A stretch of DNA of 64,000 nt from Phytoseiulus persimilis (lineage: Eukaryota > Arthropoda > Arachnida > Mesostigmata > Phytoseiidae): positions 13,822,745 through 13,886,744 of the forward strand of contig CM075102.1 of the NCBI GenBank assembly GCA_037576195.1, written 5' to 3'. Both the position numbers and the translations under genes were made by a program. Shown one piece after another: positions 11,301 to 23,894 of this stretch; within the stretch, counting starts at the first letter, position 1, and each line of letters begins with the position of its first letter. The notes beneath the pieces were generated by a model. That model was not told the origin of the DNA, did no database searches, and saw only the letters and a program-made list of their open reading frames with translations.

Positions 11301-14300
11301 CCGCTTGAATCTCGGCAGTCAGGGACTCGTATCTCCGGAGGCAGCTTATGCGTCTAACCAGAGCTTATCCGAAGATGATTCGCTGCCTTCCCTTTCGAGG
11401 ACCTTTCCCTCGGAGTGCATCGCGACTTCGTGGAGTCCGACCCTCCTCCCGGATTGGCCGACGCAGAACAGAAAGAGGCTGTCCTAACGTCAGATGGCTG
11501 CCTGGCTGGCCGACTGGATCGGTGGTTTCGTGGGTGGGCGGCGAAACGAGCTTGTGACGAACAGAGGGTCGTTCCGTAGCGCATCGCGTCAGAATCAATA
11601 AGATTTCTCCCGGTTCCTTATTTCCCCGTCAGATCCGTCGTGTGTCAGCTCCATCGAGTTCTTTGACATTCGTCGTTTCTTCCTTTTGCCAAGACACGCT
11701 GAGTCCTTGTCCGGGGCTTGCCACATAACGAGTCGTCATCGACTTCATCAGAATTGGTGTTCTCCCGTTCGTTCGCGACAAATAAAGCGTTTATCACCCC
11801 CTCCTTTACAACTACTCGACTGCAGTCTCCCTAACAGCGGCAACTCTTCCCGCTCGGGGGGAGGCGCAGGAAAAAATATGCGAAGCGAGAAGATGGCAAG
11901 TTATTTACAATCATTGCGAAGCGCACGAGTAGCAGGCGCGCGAGTGCGCGTAGCGTTATCGTGAGCTTAGCTTAGCCTCGGGCTAGAGACCGAGCGATTA
12001 ACAACCAAGCAAGCCCGTCTCCTTCTTGAAAGGCACCTTCAAAACGCGTTGCACTGAGAATCGTTTATCTAGCTCGCAACGAAGGCAGCCGGTTGTGGTG
12101 GCTGTTGTCCTACAAAACGATGAGCCTGCACAAACTCTGCAGCATCCTCCGGAGCTCGGCACCTTGAGAGCGTCTTCCCGCGTCGCTCGTAAAGCGCAAC
12201 GCTCCAACCACGAGGAAATTGACTTTCTCGAGGATCGGATACCACACACCGCCCTCAACCAGCCTAAATAAACGCGAGGTTTTTGAGAAAATCTCGGAGT
12301 TTGGGTTTGATACCAGTTTCGCCATGCTTCTCGTCCAGGTTGTTCTCTCGGTGGATGGTTCCGTGTGTCAGGAATCGAGCAAAGCTCTTGACTGGTACCT
12401 AAACGCGTATTTCTGCTTTCTGATCGGATGATCCAGAGGATATTTAGACATGACGCTCTGTTCGCGAAACCTCTACGCTGCGGTTCAGGAGCGCTCCAGC
12501 TTAAGATATAGAACAAGTTCAGTCGTAGAAAACGTTTCCAGCTGTTGAATGCGGGAGATTCTCCAGCTGGGGTTGACAGAAATGAGGACATGTTGGTCCG
12601 GCGGGGGCTCATCTTGTCTTGAGCTTCGAAGTCTCGAGTGAAATGACTGGTCAGAAGCCAGGTGAGATGGTTGCGATAAGCCGACGAAGAACTGGGTCGA
12701 CGGGATAAGTTCGGAATCGAGAAATCGTTCCTTGAAACGGGAGTCGCGGCCAAATATCCTCCAGATCGTTCCCCTTCTCCCGGTTTTGACCCGAAATTCG
12801 ATCATGATGAAAAAACGGCTGGGGTAGCATCTTCGTCGCGTGAGCGTTGCCTTGGGCTAAAACTCCGCCCCGGTTCTTCATTTGCCTGTGATATCTTCCA
12901 GGTAACGCATCCCGCGGGGTCCCTGCCGCTATACAGGGCCGCTCGCACACTGTCACATCAGAGTCGGTTGTGTCGACGACATTCAGATGCCGCCGCTGAT
13001 GCCGACGCGAGCTCTTCGTTGGGTAAGTTCTGAAGGTATCTCTGTTGTCGAATTCTCATCCTCCGAGGAAGACCCGGGGCGACGTCGCCGGATCGGGACT
13101 GTCGTAGTCAACGCTCCTGCCATTGCTCTCCTCAACTCCTGCTGCTGCTGCTCGATCTCCTTTTGCGCCTTTTCCATCCCGGTCGTCGTCGTTGCCATTC
13201 GGAATGAAACGTTTGATAAAAACTTCATATCTGTGTAGGCCTTCACGGTTTCGTTGTTCGTTTGGCTGCAGAGGAACACGTAGTTGTCTCCTCTCCACCT
13301 TCACTTTCGTCTATCTTCGCATCCTCCTGCTCGTGGTCGCGCTCCTTCGCTGCTTCCGCGCCGCAGTCGTCCTTCTTGTCTCGGCCGCACGCTCTCTCTC
13401 CCTCTCTATTCTTATTTTCCTCTCGTAAAAGACTCAAAAGCCTGACGATAGAATCTCCCTGAGCGAGACGCGAATTTTGGCGAACTCCAAGAGACATTGG
13501 GCTCCATATCGCCCGCCGTTTATTGCCTGAGAGTCTGGCTGACTGTCGAACACCCTCTCGAATTTGCTTGAGGCACACGGGGCAACAACCCTCTCTTTGT
13601 GAATATGCCGTTCTATCTTTTTGTTAGTAAGGCCTCCATCGACGACGCTCCCGGTGCTCAATAAGTTGTTGTCCTTCTCTCTGATTCTTGGAAACGGCTC
13701 GCTCCAGCTCATCGAACGTCACTGGATCCCCCATTTTGTCGCATGATCTCAACCGCCATAGAACTCGTGAGGACATCGGGAGAAAAGTTGAAAATGCCGT
13801 TTCTAGAGGCCGTTTTCGCAGAATTACCCCGAAGCTCTCGTCCTGCCGGGTCAGCCCCTGGTTTCAGGAGACGGGAATTCGAACTGAGTCCGGAGTGAAG
13901 TTGGTGTAACCTCCGGAAGAGCTCGAGGATGGTCGTCGGAAAAACTCTCGCCGCTATCTGTTGCGGTCGAGGGTTCGAACTCGAGTTCATTCGAAAATTT
14001 CCCCTCGGCCTCAGGTAGTCTATCAATCATATCAGGCCATCCAGCGGTGGGTCGTGCCTTGGAACAGGTTATCTGAGGGGAAGCTGGCTGTCCGACGAAA
14101 CACTCACCCAATTTCTTGCGCAACCAGCCACCTGACCAACGGGCTGACCTGACCGCCGACCAGACCGATGGCTTCAATCACGAGGGCTTATCTTCGAATT
14201 CGACTCTTAGTGAGTCCGAATGAGGGAACTGAGGAGGACATCTGTTTTCGCATGTGAGGATCATGGTAATTTTCAACCATTCCCTCAATGGGCCGCAAAT

Positions 14301-15480
14301 GGGTCAGGAGAGGACAACGGCAAAGGCTTTTCTCCTCGCCGTTGACGATCAGGAATTTGCATGCGAACCGCGCGAAGTGCTCATCGGCGTCCGGCGGATC
14401 TCTGTGTTCCAACCTTGCTCCGATTCGGGAGCGCAATCGATCAGGCTGCAGGTGGGAGTCGGATTGAGACTGAAACTGATGAGCGAACGCGACAGAGCTG
14501 TTCAAGATGTCCCAAGAGCTATCTCCTCTGCAATCAACCTTCGCAAGCGACTGCAGCCGTCGTTGGAGGAAATTTAGCGACGTTTGATAGAAGTGGGAAT
14601 TCCGATTCGTCGGAACGTGCGAACGGGCTGCCGCAGACCTCGAGGTTCGGTACCGACATTTGACTGATGTATCCTACGCTACTGGAAGTTCGCTACGGGT
14701 CGCAGTTACGCAACCCTGTCCGCGTCATTGATCACAGAAGGAACGTCGGCGTAATCTTTCGTATGCCATTGGCCCACGATATAATAAGTTGGCCAAACAA
14801 ACACGCACAGAATAAACGTCGTTCTGCTCACGATCGAGCGCTTCGTATTGCGCTTTGTTCCTGCTTCGCATCGGTTCGCCGTTAGCTCGCATCATTCCCT
14901 CTTCGAACCAGACTAAGCAGATGAAATGAACCGACTCGAAGTCACGGAATTAACTTCTCCTTCGTTTCGCGCTCCGGGTCGAGACGCCTAAACCGCAGAA
15001 ATACCTCAGAACTTCCGATTCAAGTTCCAGAATCGCGTCCAGTAAAAACAACGCGCTGGACTGGCAAACTTCAATCCAGATCGAAGGACCAGTTGATCCT
15101 TTTCTTCTGAAGTCATTGTCAGCTGAATTGTTTATTTTTTATAGTGTGTCTCGAACTGTACCCAGAAAAACCGAGTGGGCAAACCCCGGGATGCAAAAAA
15201 ACACAGCGAGCGGACACCGTGAGCATCCAATCCGTTATCGAATCTTATCTCTACGGGGAAAATTTCCCCGCCAAGCTAAGCCACCTGACGGACATCGGCT
15301 GCTGGGGATCCGAGCGAACGAATCTGTGGCTTTCGAACTAGGTTCAGACATCTCCGTTCCTCAATCGTAGGAGTTTTACAATCTGATCGGGGGAGGGAGC
15401 GGGTCGCTATCGCCGAACTTTGAGGCGAATCTGTCTTGGAATCGAGGACGCTGATTTTGAACTTCTCCTTCCGCGGGCCG
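8359..15480. other. Long gap with no gene I can name
   Basis: Includes the KIFBP upstream flank. The longest open frame, 11998-12753 on the minus strand, starts at TTG rather than ATG and resembles no family. Minus-strand frames at 12983-14026, one carrying a short Q-run followed by basic and acidic patches, could be fragments of a low-complexity protein. No continuous phase-consistent gene could be built from them. No tRNA or rRNA is seen. Confidence 0.4.
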
Positions 15481-15482
15481 AC

Positions 15483-15853
15483 TTTCCGCCAGAATCGCTC
15501 GACTGCACGATCAGGGACCAGCCGATCGGAGACTCGCGTTTCGGATTACATCGTCGATTTCGTGGTTTCCCCCATCTAGAAAGCGAATTTGTGAGACTCA
15601 TGTAAAAAAGAGTGGTCTGCTCCCATGTGACAATGTCGGTTTCAGTCCGAGCGGGCGGGCAGAGACTGTTTATGACTCCACTATCTCCGAAGCCATTCGA
15701 GATCCACTGGAACACTTGAGCGTTTTTACCCTCATCTCGAGCGCCATCCTGTCGGAGGAGAAAAGCAGTACCATACATCGCGTTCTCTATCTCATCGTGA
15801 CCCAGAAGAGCTTTTTGGACAGCCGACCGCACAGCGGCCGAGGAAGGGTTTAT
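15483..15853 (-). CDS. Candidate two-exon fragment of an unrecognised gene
   Basis: A 124-nt exon at 15730-15853 lies between a good acceptor (gtcgtttcag) and donor (GAGG|gtaaaa). It encodes a segment with VRSAVQKALLGHDEIENAMY and AFLLRQDG. A second segment below about 15580, after acceptor gctttctag, continues in the matching phase with GGNHEIDDVIRNASLRSAGP and then a stop. I do not recognise the family, and no upstream exon or start codon was found. It may be a real C-terminal fragment or chance. Confidence 0.25.
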
Positions 15854-18840
15854 CTGAAACGACATTGATAATAGAATTACTTTTTGGGCGGTAGTAGTCG
15901 TACGGCTGGTGGTGGTAAGGAAGGGCGGTTTGAGCGCGCGCGGACTCGACCAGGGGACCGCGGGGGCAGGGCTCGCGGCGACCCTGCGAATGGGAACCGC
16001 GTGGAAGAGAGGGGGGGGGGAGCTCGTCGTAGTTTTTCCTCTGCGTCCGCTTATCACGCAGCACATGAGCGAGGTTACATTTCGGCCATCTTATTTCTCT
16101 TCTTTTCGGAGCTGCTTGCAGTGGAATTGAGCCCAGATTGGCCATTTCGTTCGCGCTGGCTGTTTGGATTGATAACACGCGTACGTTCGTTCGTTTTTCC
16201 TTCGTTTGTTCCTCGGTTTGTTCGTACTGCCAGGAGGAAAGACAGGCAGGCAGGCAGTCAGTCAGTCAGGAAGGCAGATACATGTACATACATAGTTTTA
16301 CGTTCGTTTCCCGGATCCGTTCCTGCGCTCAACCGGAGGTGGTCTGCGCTGTCACCGTGGTATCATCGCCGGTAGAGCAGACAGACAGGCGGCCGGCCTC
16401 GATGGAGAAGTGATGTTCTCCTCCATTCCTACCGAGAAGTCCCGAACCCGGGAGCGAGCTCCAGACCACAGCCTCGACTCGTCTGAAGATTTCGCCTCCG
16501 GACCTGGAGCCGATTTCCACAATTCAGATCATTGATCGGCCGACGAGCTAAACTGCGGAGGCCGAATTCGTGCCGTCTCGTTCGTGCTCTTTCAACTGCC
16601 CGTCGCAAGCGGGGGGTCGGGAGGGGCTCTGAATCTATGGAGATACGTCCAGAGTTAATTGTCCGAGCGCCGGGCTCCGAGCGGAAGGAGAGAGCAGCTT
16701 GAGCGTGAAACGGTTTTTGAAGCGCTCGTAAAAAAGGAAATCTCGCGGAATAAATGATGAAAACTTTTGGTGGGCAAAAGCACTTGCTCTGAATGCCTCT
16801 CGGTGGCTTATCGCGCGTCGCTCGCGTCTTTCACCGCGGTCGCGGGAACACAGGTTCGGGACGCTCTTCGCGCATTTTCTCCGAAGCTTCCAGACGCGGG
16901 CCCCGTTTTGCATGCGGTCCGCGAGGGTTACTTTGAAGTTCCCGAAACGCGCTCGAACGGAATACCGCCAGCTATCGATTCGACCTCGCTGTGAGGAGAG
17001 CTCCCGCGACTAGAGTTCTATTTGCAGACCGTGGAGAACCGCCGACTGAAAGATCCTTGGAACAAGTGAAAGTCAAAACCGAAATCTCGAGCCAATGTTT
17101 CCTTCCTGGAAGTCCGGATCAATGACTTTTCCGAATCTAGACGAGTATTCACTGGTTTTCTGAGAAGCTGACCACTCTAAGGTCACGGGGCTTTCTGATT
17201 TTCGCTCGTGAATAGAAAAAAACGAGAATTCGCCTATTTTTTCCCATTTACGTCTTTCTATTTCGCGCTATGAAAACTGACGGCTTCAGGCCTTGGTGCG
17301 CGCGGTTCTCGCTCTCCCCCGAGCGTTGCCCCGCGGTTACGGGCGACCCTTGCGCTACTGCCCTGTCGAGGAGTACCGACGCTGGCTCGCGGTTCGCCAT
17401 TTCTCCGTGAGCAGTTGTGAGTTCTTCGCCCACCGGTGAGTAAGTCGCACTTCTAGCACACTTCCGCGTTCAGACGAAGATTTGTGATTCACTCGTTCTG
17501 GAATCGCCGTCGCTGGCAATCGATTTTGACTCGGATCCAAGCTGATCGCGATGATTTCTTGGCTTTCTGCGGAGCAATCGCTTTCACTAGCCGCAAGAAG
17601 AGTCTCGTGCCAAACGGGTCCGGTCAGCAGTCAGCTCGCCAAAAGCCGACGAGCAACATTCACGCAGGTACAGAGCGCACGCGTCAAACCGATGAAGTAA
17701 TTTATTCATCGGGCCGGGGGATCGACACATGCTACGGCTCTCGGCGCGATCTGTCGAGGATCCACGTGAGGCCGCATCGATATCCTTGGCCTCGGCCTTC
17801 TGTGGCGTGAGGACGGATTGACCACTTGTGATCGACGGATTTCCCCTGAAAAGCTCTTCCGACGAAAAAGTCGATACAACGGCGGACGACAAGTACGAAA
17901 CTCTGTGGCGAGATAACGTTCGACCTTATCAAGCAACGACACTCAAGATTCATCTGAATTTGGCACAAGACCTCAACTGGACCTAAAATCGATATCGGAG
18001 GATGTCAGAAAATCAACAAGTTCGCTAGAAACGGCGATCGCGGCGCCTCTGTTCACCCAGAATCTCGAGACAGAGCTGGATTTGACTCGGTTGATTTTGG
18101 ATAGATTGAAAGGAGCTCCACAGACTTCCGGAATTCAGGAAAAAAATATTGAATCGGATCAGGATTCCGGAATGGAGAGAAGCAGGTGGTAACGGTCCCT
18201 CTGAAGTCGGAGAAGGCGACGCATCAATCGGTGCTCGAGCCCAAGATCGGTTCCGAGCGCTACTAAATGGCCAATCTGACGGATCGGCTCGAAAAGATAA
18301 AGCAATGAAAATCATCCTGTCGGCGGAGACGCTCGCTGCGCCGCGTACAGCTTCTCGATCAGAAAGAATCGGCTGCCGGTGTTGACTTGGCGAGACGACC
18401 TTCGGAAACGATCGGTGGCCACTACGAACCACTAGAACGAACGATAATTAGACAGGGTTCTGTAGAGCGAACAGCGAACCGACATTGACCGACACAAACT
18501 AATCCCAAGCGCAACGTAGCGACGCGTGACCGTATGCTCTCGGCGAACAATTGTCCTGACTCTGGTGCGCGGAGTAAGACCTCAGATTCCATTCTCAGAA
18601 CACGGATGGAGAGAACTATCGAATTTCCTTCCTTGACCTTCCCCACAATTGAAGTAGGAATCCCCTGCGCCGGAGCCGTAGTTCGTTGCGGGGCTGAGGG
18701 GGAGCCAGGAGCTGGGGGGGAAGGGGGGGGGGGTGATAGGATCGGTTCCGAAGCTTCTGTGAAGATCAGGACAAACGCAGCAATCCACAATCGCTTTTCT
18801 AACCAGGGGATCACCTAGGCCTCGCTAACGAAGTTCAGTT
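15854..18840. other. Gap with no supported gene
   Basis: Contains a G-run near 16012-16020 and another near 18716-18731, plus CAGG/CAGT short repeats at about 16243-16270. Open frames overlap on both strands with no recognisable domain. The upper end probably contains the upstream exon or promoter of the 18850 gene. Confidence 0.35.
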
Positions 18841-18849
18841 TCAGGAGTC

Positions 18850-19287
18850 ATGCTGTGTTTCGTTGCGCTTGCTTCTGTCGTGTGCGCTCCGGCCTTAGCA
18901 ACCCATTTCTACAACGGTGGGCTCGATCACTCGAAGTGGGCCATGGCTTCTGACATAGCCTACGCCCACGCTCCGGTCAGTCATGGAGTTCCTGAAGCGT
19001 ATCCTCCGTCTGGCCATGGGGCTGTGTACGGCCCGAAGACCGTTCACATCCCTCCGCCTCATCTGACCCACGTTCCTGGAAAAGTAGCTTACAAGGAAAC
19101 GTACGTCAAGGAGCATCACCCGAAGGACATCGGAGTCGCGCATATTTCAGCAAAGTATCAGGATGATTCGGTTCACGGGTACACCAATTACTTGAAGAGC
19201 CGATCAGTGACATTCACTCTACCCCTGTTTTCGGCGAAGAATGCGCCCATCATAACTTTGACGAATAAGTTCCCCAAAGAATGGTGA
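18850..19287 (+). CDS. Small secreted His/Pro/Tyr-rich protein, cuticle-protein-like
   Basis: The 145-residue frame opens with MLCFVALASVVCAPALA, a hydrophobic signal-peptide-like segment with a plausible cleavage after ALA, so the product should be secreted. The mature part is rich in His, Pro, Tyr and Lys (HIPPPHLTHVPGK, YVKEHHPKD, HGYTNY). It has no classical Rebers-Riddiford chitin-binding consensus that I can see. The composition resembles arthropod cuticular or extracellular structural proteins. A poly(A) signal follows at 19494. An acceptor-like gttcagtttcag lies directly before the ATG, so a short upstream exon may supply the true start. The last ~40 codons are less compositionally biased, so the real 3' end could be spliced differently. 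Confidence 0.6.
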   Translation: MLCFVALASVVCAPALATHFYNGGLDHSKWAMASDIAYAHAPVSHGVPEAYPPSGHGAVYGPKTVHIPPPHLTHVPGKVAYKETYVKEHHPKDIGVAHISAKYQDDSVHGYTNYLKSRSVTFTLPLFSAKNAPIITLTNKFPKEW

Positions 19288-19493
19288 TTGGAGCGGTCGT
19301 GTGTTCCGAGTTCTCCTGGAGGCGGACAGGATCGCGGTAGGATCCTGGAAACTCGTTTCCCCTGTAATATAGACTGTGTCTACATTGAAGCCTTGTGAAA
19401 GACACAAGGATCTACGTTATGGAGTGTATATTCCGAGCTGGACCCAGAATGGCGACCTTTCAAGAAGATTGTGGCCTATGGGATAACAGTTTT

Positions 19494-19499
19494 AATAAA
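19494..19499 (+). promoter_or_regulatory. Poly(A) signal of the 18850 gene
   Basis: AATAAA lies about 205 nt past the stop codon at 19287, followed by a T/G-containing stretch. This is a normal position for the 3' end of the small secreted-protein transcript. Confidence 0.55.
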
Positions 19500-19515
19500 G
19501 TGATCGTGAGATGAT

Positions 19516-21478
19516 GACCACAACAGTCTGTGATTTGCTTCTGCTCTGTGAGGTCAACTGCTACTGGTGACTCGGAATAATCCCGCATCGTATTCTCTCT
19601 CTTCACATTAGCGTGCGAGCTACGACGACAGTACCATAAAGAGCCTGTCTTGATCCAATAGTCTGTGTCTGAGGAAAACAAACAATGCTGCTTTGAAGGA
19701 TTCCGGCGACGCAGCGCCGATTTTGTCCACGAGGTAACTTGACTTGGTTTCGCCAACGTTGCGTCATCTTCATGAGCGCTGTTTCTACATTTCTGGTTGC
19801 GGATTCATCCGATTCGCGGGAAGGGTGGATGAGAAATTCGACTCGATGGGAATGTTAGGCTGATTTCGATGTCCCTAGAGCCCACCGGATGTCGTGGCGT
19901 AAAGTTCATCTTGAAAGGGCGATTCACGAGAAGAAAGAAAACACTTCGTTTCTCAACAATGTTCCAGTAGCATGACGGAGTTTATTTATTTTTTCTTATT
20001 TCAAGTGTTCTTCCAAGAGGTATTCTGTTATTTTATCATCGTCATTCGTCAGCGTTCGGTAAATCAGTATGTCTGTGTCTTTGTTGGTTGTTTTGTTCGG
20101 GTACATTCGCCTCTCGATACATCGTCACATTCGTTCTCCTGTTCGTTGTAACCTACTGAAAAATACAAAACAATATTCTAGCATTTTTTATTACATACTA
20201 GCCCAGACATCGTGTGGTGTCCAGACGGCAAACAGAGAAAATCCGGAGCATTGCTTCTCCGCGTGATCATTATTGCTGATTGGCTTCGCCTCTCGAAGTG
20301 ATTGATGTCTTCGCGATTGAGGACAAAGTGTCAGAGGAACCGAGAGCATAGCTTTTGAACAGGAAACACCGGAAGAGGACCGTTTTGAACGATCTCCTCA
20401 TCGAAACACGCTCAGTTTCTCGTCATCCTCGCGTGACTTCTGACTCCCGGCGCACATTGAGAGAAATCCAGGACACGCAGATCAAGCTTTGCCGGCTCTC
20501 GTTCAGATGCTCTGCCAGAAGTTCTTCCGACCCGTTATCATCAGGATCTGCCGTATCTACATACTCGATCGGAGCTTTAGTCACTCTATTCGCCTGGATT
20601 GCAAATCTCTATGGGTGTTCGTCAACTTTTCGGAGTTCTCAGGAGTTCCTCTGCTCGCTCCCGAGCTTCAAATCGCGTCGCCACGATCTGTTACACTAGA
20701 TATCGGTCGATCCGATGACCATGAGTAGGGCAGCTTGAGAAAATCGAAATTATTGCTCTCGAAGATTGTTCAATTCATGACAAAAGTCGTCCTGTCGCAC
20801 AGGTTTCCAGAGGGGATTGCTGACGCATCCGATAGTTATATAGTCGTGAATATTTCCTTATCGTAGCTATGCAGGTATGTGGGTCTTCTTCAGTCGAGGA
20901 TTATCAATGTTGTGGTTCCCCTCGCCACTCGCTAGGTGTTCGTTCTGGATTCAGTGTCGGATGTGGGGGAAAGTTTGCAACAAAATACGCGGAAACAACG
21001 GAAAACGAAACAACGAGACGAGTTTGGAGTTGGCGTTCGAGTCAGGCGGGAGCTGAGTGGATACGATGGATTAATAAATACGTTCCAAAGCAACAAAATC
21101 TCTTCAAACTGAACAATAACATCGCCTGCTTTATTGTTATCGAAACCTAGATAACTGGCAAAACCTCAGGGTTTTCATCCTATCCCGTTTCCAGCAATAA
21201 GTTCACGTTTCTTCCATTTCTCGAGAGATGTTCCGAATCAAGATGGTCGACAAAGTCTCCCACCGTTGTCGGAAACTCATCCGGAAGCAATCTCTTTAGA
21301 CATCACCAGGTGTCTGGAGTTGCTTCTCCGCGGTCGTTCAGGAGCTTCCTCAGTCTGAAGCGACTCGAATCGGAATCAGTCAGGATGGAGTCAGCGCGAA
21401 CGCTGGCTGATAATAACCAAGTTCCCACATTTGTTGTTTGTCGAAGACGGTGAAAGCTAAAAACGACCGTGATGAGAT
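19516..21478. other. Gap with no recognised gene
   Basis: AT-richer than the neighbouring sequence around 19980-20200. An AATAAA occurs on the plus strand near 21073 and a TTTATT (minus-strand AATAAA) near 21129. No coding frame with supporting features was seen. Confidence 0.4.
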
Positions 21479-21631
21479 TTAAGCTCCAAAGAGAAACATT
21501 TCAATGGTAGTCATCTCCGTTTTCATCATCATCACAATGGAAATCGCCATTGTACCCTTGTAAGCATGCTGAAACATCACAATACCCAAACTGAGAGCGG
21601 AGAAGCCGGGTGTGGAGACGAACTTAGCCAT
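21479..21631 (-). CDS. Candidate 50-residue membrane microprotein
   Basis: An ATG at 21631 opens a 50-codon frame starting MAKFVSTPGFSALSLGIVMF and ending FLFGA before TAA. It is hydrophobic, Met-rich and could form one or two membrane helices. An acceptor-like accatcccag lies just before the ATG, and a minus-strand AATAAA is about 350 nt downstream. I do not recognise the family. Chance is a serious alternative. Confidence 0.2.
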   Translation of the reverse strand: MAKFVSTPGFSALSLGIVMFQHAYKGTMAISIVMMMKTEMTTIEMFLFGA

Positions 21632-21739
21632 AAATAATACTGGGATGGTCTGACGCCTTGCTTTTGAGTGGGTTGTCGAACGAAAAACAGAAAAAAAAGA
21701 CTGGCAGTCGAGTTGGACTCGAGGCGAGCCAGGGCTCAA

Positions 21740-23811
21740 AAGTTTCTGTGGTTGCGCGGTTTTCGGAGTGAGGTTACGTTTATTTGTATTTGTGTATCAC
21801 TGTGGTGAATGCGGGTGTATTTGATTGAAGCGACAAAGTCTAGATATCGTTCCGAATCCTTCAGGCGGAACACGCTCCTTGAGAGCAAAATCCCCTCGCA
21901 CCCTCTCCGTTCTCGGATCCGAGGTGAGTCAGCGAGGAATAGGGTTTAAAGCCTTGTTTTCGGTTCGTAAACTTTTCTAGAAAAAGTATTGCTTCACTGT
22001 CACCATTCGTGTTGGTGCTTTGGTGCCTTGCGCTGATGGGAATTCACCAGCTTTAAATCTGTCTCTCTCCTGCACATAGAAAGTATTGGAATGAATCAAT
22101 GCTGGCGCCGTAATGCCACCATTCCTTGATATCCTCCTCGCTAATAAATGTCTAGTGCGAAGTACTCCTAGTAATAGTTCCATCAGTTGCGCTCACGGTA
22201 GTAACAATAGAATTATTCTCGGTCTTCGTTGATGGCGTCATCGCTGGATCCTCTGCAGCTCGTCTCGCAAGGAGCAGAAAACTCGGAGCGCAGCAACAAG
22301 TGTGCTTGCCGGAGTCGGAGAATCCTCAGCGCTGCTGTTTGAGTTGACCCTTGGTCGAGTGCTTTCCAGTGGCGTTACGTTTTCCGCGGTTATTCTCATC
22401 GTTAGGCTCATTATTATCATCCTTCTTGAATCGTATGTACAGAATGCGGGAGGTCGCTCCCGAAGCCAGTCATCTAGCTGCTTCTAAATACAGACAACGC
22501 GATCGTACACCCTACGGCGAGCATCAAGATCGAGCCGCATCCTCCACACGGTGGCACGACACATTTTCAGAGCATCTCGCGCAGACGTGAGAGGGGAGGC
22601 AGCAGTGGAATCCGATTCGTCTGAACAACACAGAGACGGTTCTCGATGAAATCGCCTCCGTAGTGAAGCGATCAAATCATCCGCGTTGCCGCAGCGCTAA
22701 TCATGGTACTCGAGCTGAGGAATCGGGCGGAAAAGGCGGGCGAGCTCGGCCGACGAGATCAACGTCGTTGAGGATATCGATAATAATTGATGGAGCCCAG
22801 CCTCGTGACTCGTGATGGTGGAGGATTTGTACTCCGACTTGATCGGGAACGGGGAGCACCAGCTCGCTGAGACTGGCGGGCTGATCTGATGATTCGCGCG
22901 GGTGTAGTCGCGATTCTTGTCGGTTTAAAGCTGTAGACCTCTCGCTCAAACTGAGCAAAATCAGGGCTTATCTTTTCATCCGCTTATTCTCATCCGAACT
23001 TCAGTATCTTCAACGTATCTCGATGACATTGCGTACGAGCGTCGTCAACGAGCAACTTTCTCCGAGGGGCTCGAGGCCGAAACGAGCGTCTTCGAGCGCG
23101 CATTGCCGTTTCTCATTCGCCGCTTAAAGCTGAAGTACCTAGGTATTACACCTGGCCGCACAGGTCAACAATGGCTTCATGAAAGGAGAGATAAATGCGA
23201 GAGTTGGAACTATAACGTTGAGGTGGTGAGGTGTTCTCTCGATCGTAGGTGGATGTGGAGGTGGTTGTTCTCTTTGTTGTAGTTTTCTCCATCCTCGTCG
23301 TCATGGTCTCGGAGTAGAGGAAAGAAACGGAGAGGAAGTTTCGGGAAGAGGGAGGGAACCGACTCGATGAAAATAGTCCCCGTGTTCTTCCAGAAGACTT
23401 CGCAGGCTGAGTCGCTCCGTCTTCTGTAAGATTTGTGTCGAGCCAAGAACACAGGGTCGCCTCACACAGCTTTGAATGCATGACTAGATCACCAGGGAGG
23501 TCCGTTTTCGTCGGAAGAGAAGTAGGAGAGCATTTTCGTTCTGTTCCGCATCCTGAGCTTAAGCGAATTCAAGCGAACGGGGTAGACTCTCGGCGACTCC
23601 AATGTCTCTATCATCCCGAAGAAGGCGGCATACAGTACACTACTGAGAATGAGGATCTCGGACCTCGTAGTCGATGTTTCAGAACGTTCGAAGCTCGCGG
23701 CACATCATATTCGATTGCTTGCGCTCGCTCCGTCCGTCCGCTCGCTCGGTCGCTGTTATCTTCCCTCCTATTCACCTCCGGAGCAATCGCCGATTCCTCG
23801 AACGCCGTCTC
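21740..23811. other. Gap and probable dve 3' UTR region
   Basis: No supported coding frame. The upper part should contain the dve 3' UTR, which runs downward from 23894. The nearest minus-strand AATAAA that I can find is at about 21779-21784, which would imply a ~2.1 kb UTR. A nearer non-canonical signal is equally possible. Confidence 0.35.
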
Positions 23812-23812
23812 A

Positions 23813-23857
23813 CGGAGAGGAGGGCGACGGAGAGGAGGGCGACGGAGAGGAGGGCGG
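23813..23857. repeat. Three tandem 15-bp repeats just 3' of dve
   Basis: CGGAGAGGAGGGCGA is repeated three times, the last copy with one change at its end. It sits 38 nt past the dve stop, so it should lie in the 3' UTR, as a pyrimidine-rich sequence in the transcript. Confidence 0.9.
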
Positions 23858-23894
23858 CGAGGAGAACGTGGCGGCGGCGGAGTTTCCTGAGGAT

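Noticed and set aside
11998-12753. 251-codon minus-strand open frame, the longest unexplained one left of dve
   Set aside because: It begins at TTG, has no splice support and no family features, and its composition looks like chance translation.
13960-13990. GGGTTCGAACTC, a tRNA B-box-like word on the plus strand
   Set aside because: No A box or cloverleaf upstream within 70 nt.
12983-14026. Several minus-strand frames with a Q-run and charged patches, considered as one gene
   Set aside because: The frames could not be joined by acceptable splice sites without stops.
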